A stretch of DNA of 64,000 nucleotides from JABURQ01 sp029243145 (GTDB lineage: Bacteria > Planctomycetota > Planctomycetia > Planctomycetales > Planctomycetaceae): the NCBI GenBank assembly GCA_965660145.1, contig CBFHYX010000014.1, forward strand, positions 47,286 to 111,285, read 5' to 3'. The notes below the pieces were generated by a model. The model ran no database searches, had not been told where the DNA came from, and worked only from the letters and a program-made list of their open reading frames with translations. Shown in pieces: positions 35,760-44,443 of this stretch; position 1 is the first letter of the stretch; each line of letters begins with the position of its first letter. A program made the position numbers and the translations under genes.

Positions 35760-37478
35760 GTGTTTGCCGGACCAATTTTCAGCCGCGAAGCTCTGACTTC
35801 ACCACGCAAGCTGCGACACTTTTTGATTCGTGTCGGCTATGTGGCTGCCTTCATGGTGTTAATGTACACAGCCTCTCAAGCGACGTTCGGTTGGCAACAG
35901 GCAATCGGTGTCGGCGATTATGCCCGCTTCGGCGCGTTGCTATTCAAAATATCCTCCGTCGTACAATTGTCGCTGTTGATGTTCTTTGCGCTGCTGTTTT
36001 CTGCATCGAGTGTCGCACAAGAAAAAGATCGCGGCACACTGGTCCTCTTGTTACTCACCGATCTTCGCGAACGGGAACTCGTTTTCGGGAAACTGTTTGC
36101 TTCGTTGCTGATTGTGGGGGTGACGTGGGCCGCATCGATCCCCGTCTTCCTCTCGATCTATTTGCTGGGTGGCGTCTCACTGGGTCAGATTTTATGGTCA
36201 TTGGCGATCTCGGGAGCCACGGTTCTTGCAGCGGGTAGCTGGGGAAGCTTGGTTGCCTATTGGCGGGAAAAAACATTTCAGACACTCGCAGTCAGCGTGT
36301 TGGGAGCCGTGTTGTTTCTCGGAGCAATTCAAGCAGTCTCAACATTCGTCCCAGGATTGGCGGGAGAATGGATTGCCGGGCTCAATCCGTATCTTGCTTT
36401 GAATCAGCTCGTTGATCCTTTTACCACCGTTAATGGCACAGGCTTGGCTCAGGTGAGTGGAGCCAAATCGGTCATCATGTTGCTGGCATTATCGGCCATC
36501 CTGAATGTCACGACCACCTTGTCGCTGCGACATTGGAACACACTCCGCTATTCACGTCCTCGGGAAGAGAAAGAAGCCGCCACCGGCGAGACCCGAGTGA
36601 AGACCCGGCAAATCTGGGCAAACCCGGTTCTGTGGCGAGAAATCTGTACGCGGGCTTACGGCAACAAGATGTTGGCCATCAAAGCCGCCTACCTGTTACT
36701 TGCCGGCTTTCTGTTTTATTTTTTGGTCGGCGCGGCATCGGGTGGTGATCAATTGATGGGGATCGTCCAACCGACGACGTTCTGTTTTGTCGGGTTGTGC
36801 ATATTGAGTCTGTTACTGATCAATGCGCAAGCGGTGACTGCGATTACATCCGAGAAAGATGCCAAAACTTTAGTACTACTGCTGGCAACCGACCTGACAG
36901 CCAAAGAGTTTGTGTATGGCAAGATTGGCGGGATACTTTATAACTCCAAGGAGTTGATTCTACTGCCTCTCGGCATGTTGATTTACATTGCCGTCTCCTT
37001 TTCAGTGGGATTTGAGCCATTGCTCTATCTCTGCTTGGGATACCTCATTCTTGTCTCTTTCGCCACAATCTTGGGGCTTCATGCGGGCTTGGGGTTTGAG
37101 AACTCTCGCTCGGCCATCGGCAATAGCTTGGGGACCATGTTTTTTCTCTTCGTGGGAATTTTCATCTTCATGGTGCTGTTGCTGGAAGCACGATCTTCCT
37201 TCTTCATTCAGTTTCAATCATTCATTCTGTTTATCGGAGTTGGCTCGATCGGCTTGTACGCTTCACTGACTCATAGCAATCCTTCGGGAGCTCTCACGTT
37301 GTCAGCCGGCATCTTGCCCTTCCTGACTTTTTACGCAATTACTGAGTTCATTCTCGGAGGAAGTTTGAGCGTGTTTCTTGCGATTACCGCCGCCTATGGT
37401 TTTACCACGCTTGCTATGTTGATCCCCACAGTCAGCGAATTTGATGCCGCCTTGGGGCGAACCACCATCGACAAGTAA
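35760..37478 (+). CDS. ABC-2 type transporter permease
   Basis: A 572-residue integral membrane protein with about 12 helices. GTG at 35760 is preferred over the GTG at 35748 because MFAGPIFSREALTSPR is the usual start of this family and 35748 touches the terminator T run. Two ABC-2 halves are evident: FALLFSASSVAQEKDRGTLV with LLLTDLRERELVFGKLFASLL, and INAQAVTAITSEKDAKTLVL with LLATDLTAKEFVYGKIGGIL. The repeated E-K-D-x-x-T-L-x-L-L-L-x-T-D-L motif reflects an internal duplication. The matching ATPase is not in the window. Probably an exporter of lipid or polymer; substrate unknown. It precedes xseA by 39 bp. Confidence 0.88.
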   Translation: MFAGPIFSREALTSPRKLRHFLIRVGYVAAFMVLMYTASQATFGWQQAIGVGDYARFGALLFKISSVVQLSLLMFFALLFSASSVAQEKDRGTLVLLLLTDLRERELVFGKLFASLLIVGVTWAASIPVFLSIYLLGGVSLGQILWSLAISGATVLAAGSWGSLVAYWREKTFQTLAVSVLGAVLFLGAIQAVSTFVPGLAGEWIAGLNPYLALNQLVDPFTTVNGTGLAQVSGAKSVIMLLALSAILNVTTTLSLRHWNTLRYSRPREEKEAATGETRVKTRQIWANPVLWREICTRAYGNKMLAIKAAYLLLAGFLFYFLVGAASGGDQLMGIVQPTTFCFVGLCILSLLLINAQAVTAITSEKDAKTLVLLLATDLTAKEFVYGKIGGILYNSKELILLPLGMLIYIAVSFSVGFEPLLYLCLGYLILVSFATILGLHAGLGFENSRSAIGNSLGTMFFLFVGIFIFMVLLLEARSSFFIQFQSFILFIGVGSIGLYASLTHSNPSGALTLSAGILPFLTFYAITEFILGGSLSVFLAITAAYGFTTLAMLIPTVSEFDAALGRTTIDK

Positions 37479-37517
37479 CTTGCACGGACGACAAGTCTCC
37501 CTTGACGCTTAATTGTT

Positions 37518-38738
37518 ATGACCGATTCCGCACCACTGACAATCACCGCGTTCACTCAGCAGGTGAAAGATCTGATCGAAGCCAACTTCGACAGAGTGAC
37601 ACTCATCGGTGAAATCTCCAACTTCACACGTGCTTCATCGGGGCATCTTTACTTCACCCTGAAGGACGAAAACGCTCAACTCCGCGGCATCATGTGGAAA
37701 GGGAACGCAGCCCGGATGAAGTTTGATGTTCACGATGGGCTGGAAGTTGTCGTCTCTGGGAAGCTCGAAGTCTATGCCGCTCGTGGCAGCTATCAGATGA
37801 TCTGCTCGCGCATGACGCCGCAAGGCATGGGAGAGCTGGAACTCGCCTTTCAGCAATTACAGGAAAAGCTCGCCAAAGAAGGGCTTTTCAATGCCGAACA
37901 CAAGCAACCGATCCCCAAATTTCCTCGTCGAATTGCTCTTGTCACAAGCCCCACAGGAGCAGCCGTCCGGGACATGTTACAGGTGATGACCCGACGCTGG
38001 CCCGGCTTGGATGTCGTTTTGTTACCAGTAGCAGTCCAAGGAGAGGGCGCCGCCGAACAAATTGCCGCAGCCATCAATTATGCACCGAGGATTCCGGGAG
38101 TCGATCTCATCATCACGGGGCGTGGTGGAGGGAGCCTCGAAGACTTGTGGCCATTCAATGAAGAAATTGTCGCCCGGGAAATCTTTGCTTGCCGGACACC
38201 AATTATCAGTGCCGTTGGTCACGAAATTGATGTCAGCATCTCGGACCTGGTGGCCGACCGTCGCGCGTTGACACCCAGTGAAGCGGGAGAGTTGTCGACA
38301 CCATCTGCAGAAGATTTGAGTCTGGGACTGATCAGTTTACAAAATCAAATGGCGACCGCGCTGCGCAATCGCGCTCATCAAGCAAGATTACAATTAGAAA
38401 GTCTGGCGTCGCGTCCTGTATTTGCCCGACCGATGCAACGAATAGACGACTTACGCCAACAGATGGATGAATGGGACGCCGATCTGAATCGATCACTGCA
38501 ACGATCATTCATCAACAAACGAAAAGAAGTGGAACAACTCGCCTCCCGACTCGATGCGTTAAGCCCGTTGAATGTTTTGAATCGCGGCTACTCGGTGTCT
38601 CGTCAGGCAGACGGAAAAGTGATCAAAGGCGTCTCGGATGTTGTCGAGGGAGACAAAATTGTCACTCGTTTGATTGACGGCGAAATGGAGTGTCTGGTAA
38701 TCCAAGTCACTTCTCACGACATTGCAGACAAATCATAA
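37518..38738 (+). CDS. xseA: Exodeoxyribonuclease VII large subunit
   Basis: A 406-residue protein of near-standard length. The N-terminal OB-fold is clear (LIGEISNFTRASSGHLYFTL, then AQLRGIMWKGNA), followed by the catalytic domain with ALVTSPTGAAVRDMLQV, DLIITGRGGGSLEDLWPFNE and ISAVGHEIDVSISDLVADRRALTP cut here into its parts; the C-terminus is a coiled coil (RLQLESLASRP region to NVLNRGYSVSR). It degrades single-stranded DNA in both directions in complex with XseB, whose gene follows after 25 bp. Standard gene order for this pair. Confidence 0.97.
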   Translation: MTDSAPLTITAFTQQVKDLIEANFDRVTLIGEISNFTRASSGHLYFTLKDENAQLRGIMWKGNAARMKFDVHDGLEVVVSGKLEVYAARGSYQMICSRMTPQGMGELELAFQQLQEKLAKEGLFNAEHKQPIPKFPRRIALVTSPTGAAVRDMLQVMTRRWPGLDVVLLPVAVQGEGAAEQIAAAINYAPRIPGVDLIITGRGGGSLEDLWPFNEEIVAREIFACRTPIISAVGHEIDVSISDLVADRRALTPSEAGELSTPSAEDLSLGLISLQNQMATALRNRAHQARLQLESLASRPVFARPMQRIDDLRQQMDEWDADLNRSLQRSFINKRKEVEQLASRLDALSPLNVLNRGYSVSRQADGKVIKGVSDVVEGDKIVTRLIDGEMECLVIQVTSHDIADKS

Positions 38739-38763
38739 ATCTCGGAAAGTGAATGGCAATCAA

Positions 38764-39123
38764 ATGGCCAAGAAAAAAACAAAATCTGAAGAAACGCCCA
38801 ACGACATCAATTTTGAAGATGCCATTGGTGAAATCCAGGACATCGTTCGTCAGTTGGAAGACGGAGATTTGGGACTCGATGAGTCTCTACAGAAGTTTGA
38901 GGTCGGCGTCCGGTTAATACGTGGATGCCACACCACACTCGAAGAAGCCGAGCAGAAAATCAAAGTATTGACGGACGTTGATGACGACGGAAACCCCGTT
39001 CTGTCCGATTTTGATGCGTCTTCGACCATCGATGCCAACAAGAAGTCGGCGGGACGGCGCAAAAAACTGAGTGATGACGACGATGAGAAAGATTCCGCAT
39101 CGGGTCGTTCAAGCCTGTTCTAA
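38764..39123 (+). CDS. xseB: Exodeoxyribonuclease VII small subunit
   Basis: ATG at 38764 (MAKKKTKSEETPND) is preferred to a TTG at 38722 inside xseA. The 119-residue product has the XseB helical hairpin: NFEDAIGEIQDIVRQLEDGD, LGLDESLQKFEVGVRLIRGC and HTTLEEAEQKIKVL. It is longer than usual (about 80 residues) because of a charged C-terminal tail (about residues 78-119, rich in D, K and S). Forms the multi-copy small subunit that wraps the XseA coiled coil. Cotranscribed with xseA. Confidence 0.94.
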   Translation: MAKKKTKSEETPNDINFEDAIGEIQDIVRQLEDGDLGLDESLQKFEVGVRLIRGCHTTLEEAEQKIKVLTDVDDDGNPVLSDFDASSTIDANKKSAGRRKKLSDDDDEKDSASGRSSLF

Positions 39124-39151
39124 CGATATTACGCTTCGTGATTATTCCATA

Positions 39152-39197
39152 CGAACCTCACAATAGCCTGCGGGCTCTGTTCTCTGTGGAGGTTTCG
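39152..39197 (+). other. Nested stem-loop between xseB and hisC
   Basis: AACCTCACA (39154-39162) pairs with TGTGGAGGTT (39185-39194) with one bulged base, and an inner hairpin AGCC-TGCG-GGCT sits at 39165-39176. There is no T run after it, so it is not a simple terminator. It may be the processed end of the xseAB transcript or a leader element of hisC, which starts 117 bp downstream. Confidence 0.5.
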
Positions 39198-39313
39198 TAA
39201 CTCTCACACTGTCAGAGTTGTCGGTATAAGACATAATGAGGCAGTGCAAGGCGAGAACATTTGATAGCAGCCTGCCTGAATGATATCCCGCGTTTTCCTG
39301 TGAAAGTGACACC

Positions 39314-40393
39314 ATGAGCCTGTTTCGTCCCGCGATCGATGCCATGCGAGGGTACATCCCGGGCGAGCAACCGACCGACGCGGGTTGGGTAAAACTCAAC
39401 ACGAACGAAAACCCCTATTCACCTTCACCCGAGGTGAAGAATGCGATTGTGGCAGCCTCTGAAGGTCGGCTCAATATTTATCCTGACCCGCTGGTGAAAG
39501 CGTTCCGAGAGTCGGCGGCTCAATTGTTCGGAGTCGATGCAGATTGGATTCTTCCCGCGAACGGCAGTGATGAAAACTTGACGATATTGATGAGATCGTT
39601 CGTCGATGCGGGAGAACAGATCGCGTACCCCTACCCAAGTTATGTCCTCTACGAAACTTTGGCCGAAATTCAGGGGGCCAAGGTTGCCCGATTGCCACTC
39701 ACGCCCGACTGGCATTTTGATTGGAAAGTAACCGACCCGCGGGTCGCTGCCAGCAAAGTATCCTTTATTCCCAACCCCAATTCTCCATCGGGAAATCGCT
39801 GGAGTGATGAAGAACTCCAATGGCTGACCCCCGAAAAAGGGTTGCTCGTTCTTGATGAAGCCTACGGCGACTTTGCCGACAAACCACACAAAGCCGAGCT
39901 GCTTCAGTCGGAAATCGGAAAGCGGATAGTCATCACGCGAACGCTCTCCAAGTCCTATTCTCTCGCGGGAATTCGCTTCGGTTTTGCCATCGCACATCCA
40001 GACATCATTGCCGGCATGCGTAAGGTCAAAGACAGCTATAACTGTGACAGTCTCGCCATTGCAGCCGCAACTGCCGCGATTCAGGATCAAACCTGGATGT
40101 TGACGAATCGGGAAAAGATCGTGACAACCCGCACACGTCTGGCTGAGTCCTTGTTAGAAATGGGGTTCGCTGTGACGCCGACTCAGGCAAATTTCGTCTG
40201 GTGTACTCATCCCGATCATGAGGAAGGAAAGCTTTACGAGGAACTCATATTACGTAAGATTCTCGTTCGCTACATGAAATTCCCGTACTGCGGTCCTGAA
40301 GAAAACGAACACCGCGAAGGACTGCGGATCAGTATTGGGACTGAGGGGGAAATCGACATGCTGCTGAAATCTCTGAAAGAACTGGTCGGATAA
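39314..40393 (+). CDS. hisC: Histidinol-phosphate aminotransferase
   Basis: A 359-residue class I/II PLP aminotransferase of standard HisC length. It converts imidazole-acetol phosphate to histidinol phosphate. Motifs: VKLNTNENPYSPSPEV near the N-terminus, DWILPANGSDENLTILMRSF, SFIPNPNSPSGNRW, LLVLDEAYGDFAD with the PLP-nitrogen aspartate, and TRTLSKSYSLAGIRFGFAI with the Schiff-base lysine. hisB follows after 53 bp, so the two probably form a small operon; hisF is 5 kb away and other his genes are not in the window, as usual for dispersed his genes in planctomycetes. Confidence 0.96.
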   Translation: MSLFRPAIDAMRGYIPGEQPTDAGWVKLNTNENPYSPSPEVKNAIVAASEGRLNIYPDPLVKAFRESAAQLFGVDADWILPANGSDENLTILMRSFVDAGEQIAYPYPSYVLYETLAEIQGAKVARLPLTPDWHFDWKVTDPRVAASKVSFIPNPNSPSGNRWSDEELQWLTPEKGLLVLDEAYGDFADKPHKAELLQSEIGKRIVITRTLSKSYSLAGIRFGFAIAHPDIIAGMRKVKDSYNCDSLAIAAATAAIQDQTWMLTNREKIVTTRTRLAESLLEMGFAVTPTQANFVWCTHPDHEEGKLYEELILRKILVRYMKFPYCGPEENEHREGLRISIGTEGEIDMLLKSLKELVG

Positions 40394-40446
40394 CAGTCTG
40401 TTCCAGTCACAACCATCAAACAATCATCTCTGATAAAGAGTCTGTT

Positions 40447-41040
40447 ATGACCCGAAGCTCCTCAATCACACGACAAACTGCCGAAACTCAAATTACACTC
40501 TCCCTGAACCTCGATGGCAGTGGTCAACACGAGATCGATACTGGAGTCGGTTTTTTCGATCACATGCTGACCTTGTTTGCCCGTCATGGACTGTTTGATC
40601 TGAATGTCAAAGCGGTCGGAGATCTGCACGTCGATTCGCACCACACAGTCGAAGATACGGGCATCTGCCTGGGACGTGCGATCAATGAAGCACTTGGCAA
40701 CAAAGCGGGAATCACACGTTACGGGTCGATAACTTTACCGATGGAAGAGACACTCGCGACTGCCGCAATCGATTTGAGTGGGCGTATGTGGTTTGTTTCT
40801 CAAGCGGAATATCCGAGTGAGAAGATCGGTGAATTTGATACCGAACTTGTCGAAGTCTTCTGGTCTGCTGTGGCGGCGAACAGTTTGATGAACTTACATC
40901 AAGTCGTGCATTACGGATCGAATAGTCATCACATCGCTGAGGGATTATTCAAAGCCAGCGCCCGAGCGTTACGAATCGCCGTGACTATTGATCCTCGCCA
41001 GAGTGGAGTCCCCTCGTCCAAAGGGACATTGACTGACTGA
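40447..41040 (+). CDS. hisB: Imidazoleglycerol-phosphate dehydratase
   Basis: A 197-residue single-domain HisB. All metal-binding motifs are present: GVGFFDHMLTLFARHGLFDL, DLHVDSHHTVEDTGICLG, HQVVHYGSNSHHIAEGLFKA. It lacks the phosphatase domain of the enterobacterial bifunctional HisB, as in most bacteria. It forms a Mn-dependent 24-mer in histidine synthesis. It follows hisC by 53 bp. The downstream region of nearly 700 bp has no gene. Confidence 0.97.
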   Translation: MTRSSSITRQTAETQITLSLNLDGSGQHEIDTGVGFFDHMLTLFARHGLFDLNVKAVGDLHVDSHHTVEDTGICLGRAINEALGNKAGITRYGSITLPMEETLATAAIDLSGRMWFVSQAEYPSEKIGEFDTELVEVFWSAVAANSLMNLHQVVHYGSNSHHIAEGLFKASARALRIAVTIDPRQSGVPSSKGTLTD

Positions 41041-41733
41041 TCGCTTGAGTGAGTAATGAGAGGTTTTTCTCAGACAGATTACCGAGTGAGAATCAAGGTT
41101 GTAGTTCGGTTTTTTGATGGGAATTAAAAACTCCCAAAAAGTCTGGTGAGTCTCCTTTCCAATGAGTGTTGCTTGCGATATCTTCAGAACATCTCGTTGA
41201 AGTGTGATGGTGCATTTGGTGAGTTGTCCGTTCTTTCGAATGATGACTTGCGGCATCTTGTCACGAGTGCTTTACGAGATGCTGATCTCCGCAACCCCGG
41301 GGACGGCCGAACACACGAAGCGTTTGCCAATACGGAGGGCAAGCCAAAGTTAATTCAACTGTTGTCTTACGCGGACGGAGTACCGTAAGTTTCGGTTTTG
41401 GACTGCGGTCTCCTACGGAGAGAAGGAAGTGTGACCCACACTTCTCGCAGTGCGCCAAGTAAGTTCGGTTGTTCCCTTTATTCTTGCATTCTCTGATAGG
41501 CAAAGCGGAAGATGGCCCAGAGTTTAGACTTGAGCCGATCAAACGACTCGACTAAGACCCAGAAATGACGGTTTTTTTGTCCCGTTTGCGTTGAAGAGCT
41601 CTGAATAAAACGCTACGATTTTGCGATTCCAGCGCAAGTTGATTGCGTGAGAGTTTCACAGACGCCTTTGTTGCTCCCTAGAGCGTGGCGTATCTGTATT
41701 GTTTGCAACACCTTACGACGAAATGGAAGTGCC
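41041..41733. other. 693-bp intergenic region between hisB and rplM with structured repeats
   Basis: No gene is supported. A minus-strand frame at 41261-41542 has C-x2-C and P-Y-W-Q-T-L-R-V text but lacks homology I recognise, a ribosome site and a conserved start; it is more likely part of an intergenic repeat. A weak hairpin TGAGA/TCTCA at 41057-41072 lies just after hisB. A three-way-junction fold is entered separately. The rplM promoter must lie in the last 100-150 bp, but no box is clear. Confidence 0.5.
41402..41451. other. Three-way-junction inverted-repeat element
   Basis: Outer stem ACTGCG (41402-41407) / CGCAGT (41446-41451) encloses two perfect hairpins: TCTCC-TAC-GGAGA (41409-41421) and GAAGTGTG-ACC-CACACTTC (41426-41444). 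All 19 base pairs are Watson-Crick in a 50-base span. It could be a small structured RNA, a DNA cruciform or part of a dispersed repeat. Confidence 0.6.
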
Positions 41734-42219
41734 ATGACTGCCAGCAAGTCTACCATGGCCCGCAAAGAAACACACAAATCCGAATGGTTTGTTGTCGATG
41801 CCGACAACATGATCGTGGGACGTTTGGCCGCCAAACTGGCCACCGTTCTGATGGGAAAACACAAACCAACGTACACGCCACATGTTGATACCGGCGATTA
41901 CGTGGTGGTCCTGAACGCTGATCGCATCCGTTTTAGCGGCAAAGCGATCACGAATCCTAAGATGCCTTATTACACTCAGAAAACTGAGCGAAAGACCTAC
42001 GACCACTATACGGGCTACCCGAGTGGTCGTGTGATTGAGTCAGCTCTGCAAGTTTGGGAAAAACACCCTGAAAAAATCTTGCAGGAAGCGGTTCGTCGCA
42101 TGCTCCCCAAAAACAAACTGGGACGGCAGATGTTACGCAAGCTCAAACTTGTTGTCGGCACCGAGCACATTTATCAAGCTCAACGCCCGACTGATTTGCC
42201 TGACTACCTCAGACCATAA
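41734..42219 (+). CDS. rplM: Ribosomal protein L13
   Basis: The frame opens at 41647, but ATG 41734 is the start: GGAAG lies 4 bases before it and the upstream text is not L13-like. The 161-residue product carries the L13 landmarks ADNMIVGRLAAKLATVLMGK, YTPHVDTGDYVVVLNADRI, GRVIESALQVWEKHPEKIL, EAVRRMLPKNKLGRQML and the terminal YQAQRPTDL. It has about 12 extra residues at the N-terminus. It is followed by rpsI after 59 bp, the near-universal L13-S9 operon. Confidence 0.97.
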   Translation: MTASKSTMARKETHKSEWFVVDADNMIVGRLAAKLATVLMGKHKPTYTPHVDTGDYVVVLNADRIRFSGKAITNPKMPYYTQKTERKTYDHYTGYPSGRVIESALQVWEKHPEKILQEAVRRMLPKNKLGRQMLRKLKLVVGTEHIYQAQRPTDLPDYLRP

Positions 42220-42278
42220 ATCTGCCTGCTTGTTTCTCTGAATCATAGCATACTTTAAAATGGAATTGATGATTCTTT

Positions 42279-42911
42279 ATGTCGACCGACAACACCGAAA
42301 ACAATCCTGTCGAAGAAACTCCCGAAGCACAAGTGGAAGAAACCCCCACTGTAGAGTCCACGGAGACAACGGAACCTGCTGCCGCCGCTACTGAAGAAGC
42401 AGTCGCAGAAGTGGAAGAAGAGACGACCGAATCCGTAGTAGACGGTTTGGAGATCGGCTCGGATGCCATCCCTGAAGAAGTTGACCCCAATTTTAAACCC
42501 GTTGTTCGCGGGAAGATTGACAAGTTCGGCGTTGCCATGGGGACCGGACGTCGCAAGACTTCTGTTGCTCGTGTTCGCGTACAAAAGGGGAAGGGTAAAT
42601 TCACTATCAACGGCAAAGAACTAGCCGAGTTTTTCCCTGTCGAACGTCACCGGAAAAAAATCCTGGCAGTCTTGGAAAAGACTGAAAAAACAGGGAAGGT
42701 CGATATCTGGGTACGTGTTGATGGTGGAGGAATCACTGGTCAAAGTGGTGCCGTTATTTTAGGACTTGCTCGTGCGTTGCACGTTCAGGATGCCTCACTG
42801 CATTCCATACTGTCCCATAACGGCTTCCTGACTCGTGACTCGCGGATGGTTGAACGTAAGAAGTTTGGATTCAAGAAAGCCCGCAAGAGCTTCCAGTTCT
42901 CCAAACGCTGA
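42279..42911 (+). CDS. rpsI: Ribosomal protein S9 with acidic N-terminal extension
   Basis: A 210-residue S9. The C-terminal 130 residues are canonical: AMGTGRRKTSVARVRVQKG, VDGGGITGQSGAVILGLARA, HNGFLTRDSRMVERKKFGF and the tail KKARKSFQFSKR that reaches the decoding site. The first about 75 residues are an acidic, low-complexity extension of E, T, V, A and P (EETPEAQVEETPTVEST type), absent from ordinary bacterial S9 of about 130 residues. It may be a regulatory or chaperone-like tail. Cotranscribed with rplM; a strong terminator follows. Confidence 0.96.
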   Translation: MSTDNTENNPVEETPEAQVEETPTVESTETTEPAAAATEEAVAEVEEETTESVVDGLEIGSDAIPEEVDPNFKPVVRGKIDKFGVAMGTGRRKTSVARVRVQKGKGKFTINGKELAEFFPVERHRKKILAVLEKTEKTGKVDIWVRVDGGGITGQSGAVILGLARALHVQDASLHSILSHNGFLTRDSRMVERKKFGFKKARKSFQFSKR

Positions 42912-42942
42912 ACCTTCTGGTTCACATTTCAGTTTGAATACC

Positions 42943-42976
42943 AACCCCTTTCGGATGATTCCGCGAGGGGTTTTTT
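42943..42976 (+). terminator. Rho-independent terminator of rplM-rpsI
   Basis: AACCCCT pairs with AGGGGTT, with an inner CGGA-TGAT-TCCG hairpin, followed by a T6 run; 31 bases after the rpsI stop codon. Confidence 0.92.
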
Positions 42977-43033
42977 ATCGTCGTGTCATATCCACTTTGA
43001 AACATCATTATAGTTGCGAAGCGATCCAGAGAC

Positions 43034-44407
43034 ATGAGTATGTATCACTCACTCTTAAAACCTGATTTGCAGCAGATGTTGATCGAATCCGATCAGTCGG
43101 GGATGTCGGAATTTTGCGACGTTCTCCACCCTGCGGTCACCGCGGAGGTTCTAGAAGGTTTCAATGCTGTCGAGATACTCGATGTGCTGAACTCCTGCGA
43201 ATTACTCAAGCAGGTCGAGATACTCGAGTTCTTACCTCTTCCGATGCAACTCTTACTCGTCGAAATCCTCGAGAGTAATGATCGCAAACGCCTGTCTCGC
43301 TGGTTGGAAGAAATGTCGTCCGATGACCGGGTCGACCTGTTATCCCGATTGAGCGATGAACAAGTCGAAGGATTATTACCTCTCATCGCGCAGGCCGAAC
43401 GAAATGACATTCGCAAGCTGCTTTCCTTCCCCGAGGAATCAGCCGGCGCAATCATGTCGACCGAGTATGCCTTGCTGCCGGAGAACATTATTGTTCGTGA
43501 TGCACTGGAAAAACTTCGTAAACAGGCTCCTGATCGCGAAACAATTTACTACGTCTATATCATTGATGATGGTCGTCATCTGCTGGGATTTGTCTCATTA
43601 CGCGATCTCATCTTGGCTAAACCAGAGACCGTATTGACAGATCTCATGAAGCGGGATGTGATCTCGGTCCGTGTTAACGACGACCAGGAGTTTGTTGCCG
43701 GTGAAATGCAAAAATATAATTTCATCGCGATTCCTGTTGTCGATAATCAGAATCGTCTTGTCGGGATCGTCACGCACGACGATGCCATGGATATTCTCGA
43801 AGAGGAAGCCACCGAAGACGCGCATATGGCTGGTGCGGTCGCCCCTCTAGAAGACAGTTATCTGGAAACCCCTCTCTTCACTCTGTTGCATAAACGCGGG
43901 ATCTGGTTGGGCATTCTCTCCGCGGCGGCCGTGGCCACTGCCGGGATGCTAAGGCAGTACGAATCGGTTTCGGAAGCTTACACTTGGATGATTCTGTTCT
44001 TGCCACTGGTATTAGCAAGTGGTGGAAACGCGGGATCGCAATCGGCAACGCTGATCATTCGTTTTTTGGCTGTTGACGATCAACAAACACAATCCCCCCA
44101 TCTTCGGCTCGCTAGGCGTGAGTTAATTATGGGTTTGACGCTGGGAACTTTTCTGGCACTGATCGGATTCAGCTTCGGCTGGATGTTTGTTGGCAAGGTT
44201 GAAGGAGTTGTTGTTGCGGTCACTGTGGCGATGGTCGTGACTCTGGGGACGTGCTGTGGTGCGATGCTACCGATCTTGTTTCGGAAATTTGGAATGGACC
44301 CTGCACTGATGTCAAACCCCTTGATTGCAGCAATCGTCGATATTCTTGGTGTCGTGATCTATTATTCTGTTGCGATTTTATTATTAGGTCGCGTAGAACC
44401 GGGTTAA
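43034..44407 (+). CDS. mgtE: MgtE-family magnesium transporter
   Basis: A 457-residue MgtE. The N-terminal superhelical domain has the expected SDDRVDLLSRLSDEQVEGLL; it is followed by two CBS domains (SAGAIMSTEYALLPENIIVR, GFVSLRDLILAKPET, FIAIPVVDNQNRLVGIVTHD) and a five-helix membrane domain with the pore signature PLVLASGGNAGSQSATLIIR and MLPILFRKFGMDPALMSNPL. All family features are intact. It conducts Mg2+ as a dimer gated by Mg2+ binding to the N and CBS domains. There is only 57 bp after the rpsI terminator, too short for a riboswitch leader of the M-box type. Confidence 0.96.
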   Translation: MSMYHSLLKPDLQQMLIESDQSGMSEFCDVLHPAVTAEVLEGFNAVEILDVLNSCELLKQVEILEFLPLPMQLLLVEILESNDRKRLSRWLEEMSSDDRVDLLSRLSDEQVEGLLPLIAQAERNDIRKLLSFPEESAGAIMSTEYALLPENIIVRDALEKLRKQAPDRETIYYVYIIDDGRHLLGFVSLRDLILAKPETVLTDLMKRDVISVRVNDDQEFVAGEMQKYNFIAIPVVDNQNRLVGIVTHDDAMDILEEEATEDAHMAGAVAPLEDSYLETPLFTLLHKRGIWLGILSAAAVATAGMLRQYESVSEAYTWMILFLPLVLASGGNAGSQSATLIIRFLAVDDQQTQSPHLRLARRELIMGLTLGTFLALIGFSFGWMFVGKVEGVVVAVTVAMVVTLGTCCGAMLPILFRKFGMDPALMSNPLIAAIVDILGVVIYYSVAILLLGRVEPG

Positions 44408-44443
44408 GATAGAACGACCATACTCATCTCGGGGAATGCTGCG

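Noticed and set aside
41261..41542. Minus-strand ORF with C-x2-C text between hisB and rplM
   Set aside because: No ribosome site or known family; it covers the three-way-junction element and looks like a repeat.
42977..43033. Magnesium riboswitch before mgtE
   Set aside because: Only 57 bp lie between the rpsI terminator and the mgtE start, too short for an M-box.
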